Source: Acidimicrobiales bacterium (GTDB lineage: Bacteria; Actinomycetota; Acidimicrobiia; Acidimicrobiales; Aldehydirespiratoraceae). Taken from it: 64,000 nucleotides of DNA. The notes below the pieces were generated by a model, which saw nothing but the letters and a program-made list of their open reading frames with translations, ran no database searches and was not told the origin of the DNA. The stretch covers positions 1 to 64,000 of the forward strand of contig JAWKIR010000004.1 in NCBI GenBank assembly GCA_041394245.1, written 5' to 3'. Below, one piece after another: positions 1 through 8,057 of the stretch (position 1 is its first letter; each line of letters begins with the position of its first letter). The translations under genes were made by a program, and so were the position numbers.

Positions 1-143
1 TTCGCGGTGAGCTGTTCGTCGCCTTCGATGAGCGGGTCGCTGTCCAGCTCCTTGCGGGTGAGCCGGAGCATCGCTCCACCCGGGGAGACGACGGAGCAGA
101 CGTAGCCGTCTCGACCCAGCGCGAAGTACTTGAGCTCGCTCAT
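1..143 (-). CDS. Hypothetical protein, N-terminal part only (cut by window edge)
   Basis: The first 47 codons of a minus-strand gene run off the left edge. The visible product begins MSELKYFALGRDGYVCSVV and continues with a Leu-Thr-Arg-Lys-Glu-Leu stretch and several acidic residues. A GGAGG motif lies about 11 bases upstream of the ATG, which supports this start. I do not recognise the family, and no catalytic motif or membrane segment is visible in the part present. It is separated by about 150 bases from the toxin gene on the same strand and is probably an independent unit. Confidence 0.5.
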   Translation of the reverse strand, partial: MSELKYFALGRDGYVCSVVSPGGAMLRLTRKELDSDPLIEGDEQLTA

Positions 144-291
144 TCTGCCGGGTGCCTCCGCTCGCACGCTTCTGATCTCGAGTCAGCATCGCACGCTTGT
201 GGTCAACGGTGGAGTCTGCTGGATCTGACTCGTTCTGCGTCAAAGAACATGCGCAAACCCCGACTGACGACGAGGCCTGGCAGGTGCGATC

Positions 292-678
292 TCAGACCTT
301 GGTGACCTGCAACCCGGCGACGTTCGGGAAGTCGTCGTCCTGCGTCACGACCGGCACGTCGAGCGCGAGCGCGGTTGCGGCGATCCACGAGTCGTTGACC
401 GGCATGCGCTGACCGCTGTCACGCAGCTGCACCCGCAGGCGCGCCCACGCAGCGGCAACGTCGTCGTCGACAGGGACGGGCTCGAGCCGGAGCGCCGCGG
501 TGAGGGTGGTCAACCGGCGGTCGCGAGTCTCCACGGACTCGGCGGCCAGGACGCCCGCTCGCAGTTCGCCGATCGTGATGATCGACACCGCCAGCTCGTC
601 CGGCAGCGCCTCGACGTCCAGCGGCCTGCCGCCCTCACGGGCGATGAAGACCGAGGTGTCGGCGAGTCCGCGGCTCAC
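292..678 (-). CDS. vapC: VapC-type PIN-domain ribonuclease toxin
   Basis: This 128-residue protein has the normal length for VapC toxins, which are Mg-dependent endoribonucleases that cut tRNA, rRNA or mRNA. The PIN acidic residues are visible: Asp7 in LADTSVF, Glu near residue 38 (ITIGELRAG), and a C-terminal pair in NDSWIAATA and VVTQDDDF. It starts inside the stop of the upstream antitoxin gene (4-base ATGA overlap), so the two are translationally coupled, which is the classic toxin-antitoxin arrangement. No truncation is seen. The RNA target cannot be told from sequence. Confidence 0.88.
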   Translation of the reverse strand: MSRGLADTSVFIAREGGRPLDVEALPDELAVSIITIGELRAGVLAAESVETRDRRLTTLTAALRLEPVPVDDDVAAAWARLRVQLRDSGQRMPVNDSWIAATALALDVPVVTQDDDFPNVAGLQVTKV

Positions 679-929
679 AGCGGCGGGAGTTCGTCGGTCA
701 TCTCGCCGGCGAGATCGGCGAGGTCTTCGGCGAGCCCGGGATCGGCCTGATGTTCCAAGATGGTCGCAGCGAACTCGGACCGGGCGAGCCAGCGCGGCCG
801 GTGACCGATCGGCGCCAGCACCGCCTTCGGTCGGCCGTCGACCGTGATCGTGATCGTCTCGCCCGCCTCGACGCGATCGAGCAGCGATCGTGTCGAGTTT
901 CGCAGCTCCCGAGAGGCAACGTCAGACAT
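675..929 (-). CDS. vapB: Phd/YefM-type (VapB-like) antitoxin
   Basis: An 84-residue protein with the N-terminal Phd/YefM fold: MSDVASRELRNSTRSLLDRV, then GETITITVDGRPKAVLAPI. This is the DNA-binding part that normally represses the operon. The C-terminal acidic tail (DLADLAGEMTDELPPL) is the part expected to wrap and block the toxin. It is the first gene of the pair. I chose the ATG at 929 over longer upstream possibilities because homology begins there and because TACGAT stands exactly 6 bases before it, suggesting a leaderless transcript. Autoregulation is inferred from the family. Confidence 0.85.
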   Translation of the reverse strand: MSDVASRELRNSTRSLLDRVEAGETITITVDGRPKAVLAPIGHRPRWLARSEFAATILEHQADPGLAEDLADLAGEMTDELPPL

Positions 930-935
930 GCGACA

Positions 936-941
936 ATCGTA
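936..941 (-). promoter_or_regulatory. -10 element of leaderless vapBC promoter
   Basis: TACGAT read on the minus strand, followed by a 6-base spacer (TGTCGC) and then the ATG of the antitoxin. With transcription normally starting about 7 bases after a -10 hexamer, the mRNA would begin at the start codon. The same spacing recurs at four other genes in the first 10 kb. Confidence 0.5.
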
Positions 942-1081
942 GCGAATGTGCGACAGCGCACCAAGGGCTACTTTCATCCCCGGAGCTGACCGAGCACACT
1001 CGCGAGAAGCATCGACCGGACCGCGCTGCGTATCCTGGCCGACGAGACGACGCCGGACGGGCCGGCTCCGGGGGGATCGCG

Positions 1082-1942
1082 ATGCTGACATGGCAGATCG
1101 GTGACGTCACCGTCACTCGGGTCGTAGAGCTGGAGATCCCGGTGCCGTACCACCCGGAAGGGGCGTTGCTCGCCGATGCGACTCCCCAGGCCCTGGCCGA
1201 GATCCCGTGGCTGTCGCCGCACTTCGTCACCGAGGACGGGGCGCTGCGGCTGTCGATCCACGCGCTGGTGGTGAACGCGCCGGGTCTCAACCTCATCGTC
1301 GACACGTGTGTCGGCAACGACAAGCCGCGGGCGCTGCTCGGGGGCAGCGCGCTCCAGACGGAGTTCCTCCGCAGTCTCGAGGAGGCCGGCTGCCCACCGG
1401 ACACGGTCGATGCGGTCGTGTGCACCCACCTGCACGTCGATCATGTGGGCTGGAACACGATGCTCGTCGACGGCGAGTGGGTGCCGACGTTTCCCAACGC
1501 CCGCTATCTGATCGGTCGTCGCGAGTTCGATCACTGGACCAGCGAGGGCGACGACGATCAGCAGGCGATCCTCGGCGACTCCGTCCAGCCGATCTTCGAT
1601 GCCGGCCTCGCCACCTTCGTGGAGATGAACCACCGGATCAGCGACGAGATCAGCCTCACCCCGACCCCGGGTCACACCCCCGGCCACGTGAGCGTGAGCA
1701 TCGAGTCGAGGGGCGAGCGGGCGCTGATCACGGGCGACGTGATGCACCACCCCTGCCAGTTCGCTCGCCCCCACTGGTCGCCCTCGTTCGACTCCGACCC
1801 CGTGGCCGGCGCCCACATGCGCCGCGCCGTCATGGAGCATGTCGCCGACGCGCCGGTGCTCGTGATCGGCACCCACTTCGCCGCGCCCACCGCCGGCCGG
1901 GTCCTGCGCGACGGCGACGCGTTCCGCCTCGACATCGGCTGA
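1082..1942 (+). CDS. Metallo-beta-lactamase-fold hydrolase (paralogue 1)
   Basis: A 286-residue cytoplasmic MBL-fold enzyme. The metal-binding signature THLHVDHVGWN is at about residues 117-127, with further ligands in the GHTPGHVS, ITGDVMHH and IGTHF segments. This set is complete for a dinuclear zinc or iron hydrolase. The N-terminus MLTWQIGDVTVTRV and the overall layout closely match the second MBL protein at 43493-44374, so the two are paralogues. I start at 1082, where homology begins, with a GGGGGGA ribosome site just upstream. Members of this group act on lactones, thioesters or phosphodiesters; the substrate here is unknown. It stands alone between vapBC and an unrelated gene. Confidence 0.8.
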   Translation: MLTWQIGDVTVTRVVELEIPVPYHPEGALLADATPQALAEIPWLSPHFVTEDGALRLSIHALVVNAPGLNLIVDTCVGNDKPRALLGGSALQTEFLRSLEEAGCPPDTVDAVVCTHLHVDHVGWNTMLVDGEWVPTFPNARYLIGRREFDHWTSEGDDDQQAILGDSVQPIFDAGLATFVEMNHRISDEISLTPTPGHTPGHVSVSIESRGERALITGDVMHHPCQFARPHWSPSFDSDPVAGAHMRRAVMEHVADAPVLVIGTHFAAPTAGRVLRDGDAFRLDIG

Positions 1943-2023
1943 TCCACCACGCTCGACCTCGCGGCGCTCGTTCTTCGAGCGGGACGAGTCGTCGTGCCAC
2001 TCGCCCGGCTCCGTCGATCTGGG

Positions 2024-2029
2024 TAGCGT
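2024..2029 (+). promoter_or_regulatory. -10 element of leaderless promoter
   Basis: TAGCGT, then the 6-base spacer CGACGT, then the GTG start at 2036. This matches the spacing expected for an mRNA that begins at its start codon and supports GTG 2036 rather than the overlapping GTG at 2034 in another frame. Confidence 0.5.
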
Positions 2030-2035
2030 CGACGT

Positions 2036-3172
2036 GTGCGCGCAACTCTCACGTTCACCGAGCCGGGCCATGTCATGCCCGACGCCGAGCGTTCCGGACT
2101 CCTGCGAGCCGACTTCGCGGCCGAGGACGGCACCGGAGATGTCCGCGGCTGCGAACTCACCGACCTGTCGGCGCCCGGCACGACGGAGCCGGGACTGGAG
2201 GCCGCGGGGTTCGAGACGATCGACCTCGAGGCCAACACGGCGCTGCAACGCGCGCTCGACGATGTCCGCCGGCGTGACCGGTTGACCGGCGACGCCGAGG
2301 CGGCCATCCGACAGAGCCTGACCGGCATGGAGGTGGCGCTGGCGAACGGCACCCGCCTGCGCATCGACCTCGTCGTCGACGACGGCTTGTTCTACCGCCG
2401 ATCCGGGCCTGCCTGGACCGACGTGAATCCGGGCGGGATCGACGGTGTCAACGGTCACGGTGGTGCCAAGTACGTCCACGGTGATCAGGACGTCTACGGC
2501 ACACCGCTGCGCCAGCTGATGCACGGCACCGCCCCGGACACCTTCCGTCATGTCACCCCCGACGGCCGCAACGACGATGCCACCACGTTCCTGCTCAACC
2601 TGTGGATTCCGATCCACGCGCCGGTGCAACCCCTCGCGCTGATGGATCAGCGCACCGTCGACGGCGTGCGCCACCAGCTGCGGTTCGGTCTCCCCGTCGA
2701 CGGCTTCCTCGAACGCGACGAGGACGCGGAGATCAACGACATCTGGCGCTTCCTGTACCACCCGGACCAGCAATGGTTCGCGCGGACCGACATGGACTCC
2801 CGCCAGGGCTACCTGTTCAACACGCTCGGCACCGGTCACGGTGCCGCGTGCCTGGCCGGCGAGGACGCACTCGCCCCGCTCTTCCTGGCGTTGTCCGAGG
2901 CCGTCGGCGCGATCGAATCCGGCGACACCGACCCGACGATGGCCACCATCGACGTGTCGACGCCGGAGCCACCTGGCGACGCGTCCGGTGCGATCCGCGA
3001 CGCATGGAAGCGGTTGACGCGGCAGGTCGACGCGGCGAACGCCATCATCGCCGGTTCCGGCTCCGATGCCCTTTGGGACGAGTGGCGCATCCAGACCCGC
3101 GAGGCGCTCGACTCGGTCGTGCGACGCTCGGTCGAGCTCCGCCTCGTCGCCTCGGTCATCGACGACGACTAG
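2036..3172 (+). CDS. CmcJ/NvfI-like putative non-heme iron oxidoreductase
   Basis: A 378-residue protein resembling the CmcJ/AsaB group (hydroxylase/methyltransferase-associated proteins and fungal 2-oxoglutarate oxygenases). Supporting features: the segment NLWIPIHAPVQPLALMDQR at about residues 188-206, matching the family's N-x-W-P...PLAL.D block, and WFARTDMDSRQGYLF...GTGHGAA at about 244-275, in the place of the W-Y-F-P...D-S...H metal and co-substrate region. An N-terminal HGGAKYVHGDQDVYG block may carry metal ligands. No signal peptide is seen. The reaction is unknown. The assignment rests on remembered family patterns and is moderate. Confidence 0.5.
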   Translation: MRATLTFTEPGHVMPDAERSGLLRADFAAEDGTGDVRGCELTDLSAPGTTEPGLEAAGFETIDLEANTALQRALDDVRRRDRLTGDAEAAIRQSLTGMEVALANGTRLRIDLVVDDGLFYRRSGPAWTDVNPGGIDGVNGHGGAKYVHGDQDVYGTPLRQLMHGTAPDTFRHVTPDGRNDDATTFLLNLWIPIHAPVQPLALMDQRTVDGVRHQLRFGLPVDGFLERDEDAEINDIWRFLYHPDQQWFARTDMDSRQGYLFNTLGTGHGAACLAGEDALAPLFLALSEAVGAIESGDTDPTMATIDVSTPEPPGDASGAIRDAWKRLTRQVDAANAIIAGSGSDALWDEWRIQTREALDSVVRRSVELRLVASVIDDD

Positions 3173-3236
3173 GGACCACGCGTGGGCCCACTCGATCGGG
3201 GTGACGGCGGCGCATCGTCGCGCTGGGCGCCGCGGG

Positions 3237-4169
3237 TCAGGCGGTCTCGAAGCTCCCCAGCCCGTAGTCGCCGGCGATTGTCGTGCGGTGCATGCAGCGG
3301 GGATGCTCGGGCGGCATGCCCGATACCGAGTGCAGCACCCGCCAGTTGTCCCAGATCACCATGTCGGTCGGCTCCCACTCGTGGAAGTAGCTGAGATCGC
3401 GGGCGGCGGCGACGATCTCGTCGCACACCTCGTGCAGGAGCGCGGCACCGTCGGCCGGGGAACGCCCGGCGATGCCCTTCGCCATCCACGGGGAGACGTG
3501 GAGCACCTTCTCGCCGGACGCCCGGGTCCACACGGCGGGATGCAGGGCCAGCGGCCGATCGGCGTATTCGTCCATCACGTTCTGGGCCTGGGCCGCCGGT
3601 CGGACCTCCTCGAACCCGTCGGGTCGTCCGAACTCGAGGTTGTCGAGGATGACGTCCATCGCATAGCGGACCGTCTCGCCCTCGATCCGGTCGCGCACCT
3701 CGGGCGAAATGGCGTCGTACAGGGCGATGCCGTCGACGAAGCCGGTGCGACCCCCCTCCGGCGGGATCTCGACGGCCCGCAGCACGCCGGCCCGGTTGAG
3801 CTCGTTGTTGTAGCAGTGGTCGAAGTGCCACGGCAGCCACTGCGACAGCATCTCGCCGCCCATCCGCACCATGCCGCCCTGCTCGGGGTTGTGGCGGATC
3901 TCGATCACGCCGAGGAGGTCGTCGCCGTCGCCGACCCGGGGAGTGGCCTTGCTCGGGTGGTCCTTGAGTGGCCCGAACACCGTGCTGAGGGCGACCTGCA
4001 TCGCCGACGTGGGCTCGACATCCTCGAAGATCAGCACCCCGCGCTCCTCGAAGAGGGCGTTGAGCTCCGCCCGGAGCGCGTCGTCGGCGAGACCTTCGGG
4101 GGTGATGCCACCCACGCGGGCGCCGAGATCGAGGCCCTCGCGGGCCGGCTGGATGCTGAGGGTGGTCAT
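3237..4169 (-). CDS. TauD/TfdA-family 2-oxoglutarate-dependent dioxygenase
   Basis: A 310-residue Fe(II)/2-oxoglutarate dioxygenase of the TauD/TfdA fold, which hydroxylates sulfonates, carnitine-like compounds or herbicides and couples this to succinate and CO2. The HxD metal motif is in PWHFDHCYNN near residue 128. The distal His lies in WDNWRVLHSVSG near 280, and the 2OG-binding Arg follows in CMHRTTIAGDYG. Length is normal. The ATG overlaps the stop of the upstream alpha/beta hydrolase by 4 bases (ATGA), so the two form an operon and probably act on the same compound. The substrate is not evident. Confidence 0.85.
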   Translation of the reverse strand: MTTLSIQPAREGLDLGARVGGITPEGLADDALRAELNALFEERGVLIFEDVEPTSAMQVALSTVFGPLKDHPSKATPRVGDGDDLLGVIEIRHNPEQGGMVRMGGEMLSQWLPWHFDHCYNNELNRAGVLRAVEIPPEGGRTGFVDGIALYDAISPEVRDRIEGETVRYAMDVILDNLEFGRPDGFEEVRPAAQAQNVMDEYADRPLALHPAVWTRASGEKVLHVSPWMAKGIAGRSPADGAALLHEVCDEIVAAARDLSYFHEWEPTDMVIWDNWRVLHSVSGMPPEHPRCMHRTTIAGDYGLGSFETA

Positions 4170-5035
4170 GATCCTGCTCCGATCGTGCGGTCCGACCATT
4201 CGATGAGCTGCGGCACGAGGAGCGGCCAGCGCACGAAGAGCGAGCCGGTCTCCTCCACCGCGGCACGGCGTTCGTTCCATTCCTCGTCGCCCCACGGCGG
4301 TTCGGCGAGTTCAGCGCCGGGGAGTCCGACGGCCAGCGCCTCCGATGTCGCCCGGGTGTGCGACATGTCCGATGCCCCGCTGCGGAACACGAGGATCGGT
4401 GCGGCCAGGGCGGCGACGTCGTCATCGGACAGACCGGGGACGAGCGTGTCCTCGCACGGGCAGTAGGCGAGCATCCAACGATCGATCACGTCCATGAACT
4501 CCTGGCGATCCATCGCCAGGAACCGGTCCCGGTTGGCCGGGTTCTTCGCGATGACCTCCTGCCACTGGTCGAGCTCGACCACCGCCTCCATGCCGCCGTG
4601 CCACGCGGCATCGGCCGAGGGCATGCAGTAGTAGTTCGCCAGCTGGATCAGGCCCGGTGCGCCGCCGCTGATCCACAGCATCGCGAGGCCGGCGGTGACA
4701 TCGGGATTGCGGGCCGCGGCGATGAGCGACACGCGGGCACCGCCGGAGCCACCGACCATCACGGTCGGGCCGAGATCGAGATGGCGCAACAGGGCGCCCA
4801 ATGCCTCGGCCTGGACCTCCGACTCCGATGCCCCCCGGAACACGACCGACGATGCCCCGCAGTTGGGCCGGTCCCACGTGAGCACCTGTTTGCCGTGGTC
4901 GACCAGCGTCTGCGCCATCTCCGGAAGGCCGCCGACCTCCTTGGTGAAGCGACCCCCGGGCGTGAGTACCCACGGCTGTCCCTCGCCCACGAGCTCGTAG
5001 GCGATCTCCATCCCGTCCAAGTCCGCGATCGGCAT
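4166..5035 (-). CDS. Alpha/beta-fold hydrolase
   Basis: A 289-residue alpha/beta hydrolase. It begins MPIADLDGMEIAYELVGEG, the usual first strands, and has the oxyanion segment TPGGRF near residue 30. The nucleophile elbow is MVGGSGGAR near residue 98, with Ser as nucleophile in G-x-S-G-G. An acidic residue follows in the region of FRSGASDMSH. The expected late catalytic His is not obvious, so activity is likely but not proven. An AAGGGG-like ribosome site precedes ATG 5035. It is the first gene of a two-gene unit with the TauD dioxygenase. Confidence 0.75.
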   Translation of the reverse strand: MPIADLDGMEIAYELVGEGQPWVLTPGGRFTKEVGGLPEMAQTLVDHGKQVLTWDRPNCGASSVVFRGASESEVQAEALGALLRHLDLGPTVMVGGSGGARVSLIAAARNPDVTAGLAMLWISGGAPGLIQLANYYCMPSADAAWHGGMEAVVELDQWQEVIAKNPANRDRFLAMDRQEFMDVIDRWMLAYCPCEDTLVPGLSDDDVAALAAPILVFRSGASDMSHTRATSEALAVGLPGAELAEPPWGDEEWNERRAAVEETGSLFVRWPLLVPQLIEWSDRTIGAGS

Positions 5036-5112
5036 GTGACGACCCCTTTCGTCGAAACCCGTTTCTAACACTCGCGTCAGGTCCCGTCACGGCCGACCGC
5101 GCGGGTGATGGG

Positions 5113-5814
5113 TCAGCCGAGCTCGGCGGACAAGGCCGTGAGAACGTCGGCAGCGACGGCGGCGCCCGCGTCGGCGTCCATCCGTTGCTCGAGCTCCTCC
5201 GCACTGTCCGCGAGGCCACCGGCCGACATGAAGTCGGGTGTGACCATCACCGTGATCAGGTTGGTGCCGTCGTGAGTGATGGCCCGGTAGGAGTTGGCGG
5301 TGGCCTGACCGTCGTCTTGATCGACGAAGCTGCGGAAGTAGATCGCCAGCACGGTTCGTCCGGCGAGCTCGACCGGGCCGATCTCCTCGACGAGGTCGGG
5401 GTTGTCGATGTGGAGACGCGGCAGCAGGCTGCGGGCGTTCTCGCGGCGCTGCTCGTCGATCTCGGCGTTGAGGTCGGTGCAGCTGAACGGGTCGCACGCC
5501 TGGAAGGTGACCAACGCCGACAGCGCCACCGGCCCGGCGGGGACGTCCTCGAGGTACTGCACGGTCGCGTTGCCGAACTCGGAGACGTTGGGGTTCTGGA
5601 GCGTGTAGCCGTCGACCTCGAGGGTCACGAGCCGTTCGAGGTCGACGTCGGTCCAGGCCGTACCGCCTGCGTCGCTGCCGTCGCTCTCGCCCGCCGGTTC
5701 CCCGGTGTCGATGGTGTCGCCGTCATCGCCGCACGCACCGAGCGCGAAGCCGCCGACGGCGAGCATCGCGACGAGCCAGGTGAACGTGGACTTCTTCCGC
5801 TGCTTGTCTGCCAT
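5113..5814 (-). CDS. Secreted lipoprotein of unknown function
   Basis: A 233-residue protein. A positively charged start (MADKQRKKS) is followed by a hydrophobic helix and the lipobox ALGAC at about residues 24-28, so Cys28 should be lipidated and the mature protein held on the outer face of the membrane. A low-complexity acidic linker (GDDGDTIDTGEPAGESDGSDAGG) follows, then a globular domain of about 170 residues with two further Cys (CDPFSC) that may form a disulfide. I know no family for it. It has its own leaderless-type promoter and lies downstream of the cellulose-synthase-like gene. Confidence 0.75.
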   Translation of the reverse strand: MADKQRKKSTFTWLVAMLAVGGFALGACGDDGDTIDTGEPAGESDGSDAGGTAWTDVDLERLVTLEVDGYTLQNPNVSEFGNATVQYLEDVPAGPVALSALVTFQACDPFSCTDLNAEIDEQRRENARSLLPRLHIDNPDLVEEIGPVELAGRTVLAIYFRSFVDQDDGQATANSYRAITHDGTNLITVMVTPDFMSAGGLADSAEELEQRMDADAGAAVAADVLTALSAELG

Positions 5815-5820
5815 CGCACG

Positions 5821-5826
5821 AAAGTA
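5821..5826 (-). promoter_or_regulatory. -10 element of leaderless promoter for the lipoprotein gene
   Basis: TACTTT on the minus strand, then a 6-base spacer (CGTGCG), then the ATG at 5814. This separates the lipoprotein gene transcriptionally from the bcsA-like gene that ends 66 bases upstream. Confidence 0.5.
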
Positions 5827-5879
5827 GTCCGGACCATGGCGGGTTCGGCCGATGTCACCGGGTGTTCGACGCGGTCCGG

Positions 5880-7973
5880 CTAGCCCGATCGTCGGGCGTC
5901 GGTCGGCTCGAGCTGCTCGGTCTGGCCGAGCTGCTCGGTCTGGTCCAGTGGGCGCGTGCCACGGAGCCGCTCGTAGGGGCACACGATGTAGCAGAACTCC
6001 ACCAGCCGACGCATCACGGTGGGTGAGATGTCGTCGAACACGGTGCCGAGCTGGAACTCGTCGCCTTCGGGTCGGCACAGCACGACCCGGGCCCGGAGCT
6101 CGGCATCGAAGGGCGCACCCATCGCGTCGCACAGTCGGGTGGTGAGGGTCACTTCCGTTCCCGGCTCGATGGCCGCCGCGACGACCACACGGGCGCCACG
6201 CGTGGAGATGTCGAGCAGGCGGCCCGCCGTCGACAGGGGGGCGACGCGCAGCGCGCCGGACTCGATCGTGATGATCTCGGCCGGTTCGTGACACGGGAAG
6301 CGGAACTCGCTTCGTCGCTGGCGTCGCCGCGCCACCAGCCGCAGGGTCCGAGCGACGCGTCGCAGCTCGATGACGGCGAGTACCGGCACGATCGACGAGG
6401 CGATGCCGGGCAGCGAGGGCAACACGTCCGGTCCGAAGAGCCCGATGATCCGAAGGATCACCCCGAGCGTGAGCGCGCCGGCCACGGCCATGACGACCTT
6501 GAGACGACGCAGGTTCGCCAGGCCGGCATCGTCGGTCCCGCTCTTCGGCGTCACCTTGAAGGCGGTCTTCGCCGGCCTGACCGCGCAGCGCAGCGCCCGG
6601 CCGTAGACCTCGGCCGTGCAGAGCTCGAAGTGGGTCGAGTCGGCGATCTTCATGAACCCCCGGGAGAGCGCGGACGCGGCCAACAGGGACAGCACGACCG
6701 AGGGGAACCAGAACACGGCTAGCGGCAGCAACGATGCCCGCAGCGGGAGCGCCCCCGTCCACAGTGTGCCGACCAGGATCAGCAGCGACAGCACCCGGAC
6801 CGGACCGGCGGCATACGACGTGAGCGACGCGAAGAACGACAGCCGCTGCTTGGCGGTGAGCTCCGACGCCCGCAGCGGCGACTCCGGGGTCGTGAACACG
6901 GCGAGGTTGCCGCGGGCCCAGCGATCGCGCTGCAGCAGGTAGCCGTCGAGGTCGTGCGGGCCGAGCCCCTGCACGAGCACCTCGTTGTGGTACTTCGTCG
7001 TCCAACCCTTGCGGTGCATCTTGATCGTCGTGTGGAAGTCCTCCGCGATGGTCTCGACCGCCACGCCCCCCACCTCGACCAGCGCCTCACGGCGGATCAG
7101 TGTGGCCGATCCGCACCAGAACGCTGCGCCGTGGCGGTCCTTGCCCGGGCAGATGACGTCGTAGAAGATCGATTGTTCGTGACGCCCCACGGCGTAGTGC
7201 TGGGCCGAGTCCTGGTTGTAGAAGTCGTGCGGGGTCTGCACGAGCGCCAGGTTCGGATCGTCCATGTAGCCGACGACGGCGCTGAGCGCGTCGGGCATCG
7301 GGACGTGATCGGCATCGAGGATGAACAGCAACTCGCTGCCGGTGCAGCCCAGCGCATGGTTGATGTTGCCGGCCTTGGCGTGGCTGTTGTCGGGGCGGGT
7401 GAGCCAGATCGCACCCATCTCCTCGGCGAGCTGTTGCATCTCGGGGCGACGCCCGTCGTCGAGCAGGTACGTCGTGTGTGGGTAGTCGAGGGCGGCGCAG
7501 CCGGCGAGTGTGGTGCGCAGCAAGTCGACACTCTCGTCGTAGGTGCACACGAGCACGTCGACCGAATGATCCGCCGACACCGGCGGCCGGATGCATGCCG
7601 GGCGTTCCCACCCGAAGAACGTCAGGGTGAACAGCGACCAGAACCCGAACATCTCGGCGACGAGAAGGGGAAGCCACAACCACCACACGGTGCCCTCGCC
7701 GCTCCAGCCGACCCGCCAGGTCAGGTACACCGCCGTCCACAGCAGTGCCCCGACCGCGACGGCCTTGATCGCCCGCGGGTGATCGCACCACCAGGCCCCG
7801 AGACGGGTCTGTGTCGGGCCGGGATGGGTCTGAGGTTCGCTCGCGTTGTAGCGCTCCGGCGCGCCCAGCACGCGGTCCACCACGTCGAACGGACGCGGCA
7901 TCCGGCGGCGCCGAGGCGCAAAGGGCGGTCCGTCCGCAGGCGCGTCGAGAACGTTCGTCACGGGGGGAAGCAT
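5880..7973 (-). CDS. bcsA: BcsA-like cellulose synthase catalytic subunit (GT2 with PilZ domain)
   Basis: A 697-residue membrane glycosyltransferase. Two membrane helices lie at about residues 68-120. A GT2 domain follows, with the UDP-binding DDG (YLLDDGRRP), the DxD (LDADHVP), the TED-like base (IAEDFHTT) and the QRDRW acceptor motif (LLQRDRWARG near 345). Several more helices then span about 385-520. The C-terminal PilZ domain (about 545-655) carries the R-rich RRQRRSEFRF and the DISTRGARV motif that bind cyclic di-GMP. It should polymerise a beta-glucan and export it, switched on by c-di-GMP. No bcsB, bcsZ or diguanylate cyclase gene is adjacent, which is unusual against proteobacterial operons. 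The polymer could be something other than cellulose. Confidence 0.85.
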   Translation of the reverse strand: MLPPVTNVLDAPADGPPFAPRRRRMPRPFDVVDRVLGAPERYNASEPQTHPGPTQTRLGAWWCDHPRAIKAVAVGALLWTAVYLTWRVGWSGEGTVWWLWLPLLVAEMFGFWSLFTLTFFGWERPACIRPPVSADHSVDVLVCTYDESVDLLRTTLAGCAALDYPHTTYLLDDGRRPEMQQLAEEMGAIWLTRPDNSHAKAGNINHALGCTGSELLFILDADHVPMPDALSAVVGYMDDPNLALVQTPHDFYNQDSAQHYAVGRHEQSIFYDVICPGKDRHGAAFWCGSATLIRREALVEVGGVAVETIAEDFHTTIKMHRKGWTTKYHNEVLVQGLGPHDLDGYLLQRDRWARGNLAVFTTPESPLRASELTAKQRLSFFASLTSYAAGPVRVLSLLILVGTLWTGALPLRASLLPLAVFWFPSVVLSLLAASALSRGFMKIADSTHFELCTAEVYGRALRCAVRPAKTAFKVTPKSGTDDAGLANLRRLKVVMAVAGALTLGVILRIIGLFGPDVLPSLPGIASSIVPVLAVIELRRVARTLRLVARRRQRRSEFRFPCHEPAEIITIESGALRVAPLSTAGRLLDISTRGARVVVAAAIEPGTEVTLTTRLCDAMGAPFDAELRARVVLCRPEGDEFQLGTVFDDISPTVMRRLVEFCYIVCPYERLRGTRPLDQTEQLGQTEQLEPTDARRSG

Positions 7974-8057
7974 CGGCAGCCCGACCGCGAATACGACAGC
8001 GCGGCCCGGGGCTGTCGGTCGCGGTAGCGTGGCGATCGCGGACGAGGGGAGTCAGCC

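Noticed and set aside
974..2839. A 621-codon open frame on the minus strand across the MBL and CmcJ-like genes
   Set aside because: It is the antisense frame of two well-supported plus-strand genes. Its composition (Val, Gly, Arg, Asp, His-rich, no domain) is typical of shadow frames in GC-rich DNA.
5815..7005. Reading the lipoprotein as a 630-residue protein extending upstream into the bcsA gene
   Set aside because: The upstream part is an out-of-frame copy of bcsA. The signal peptide and lipobox at 5814 and the leaderless -10 fix the start there.
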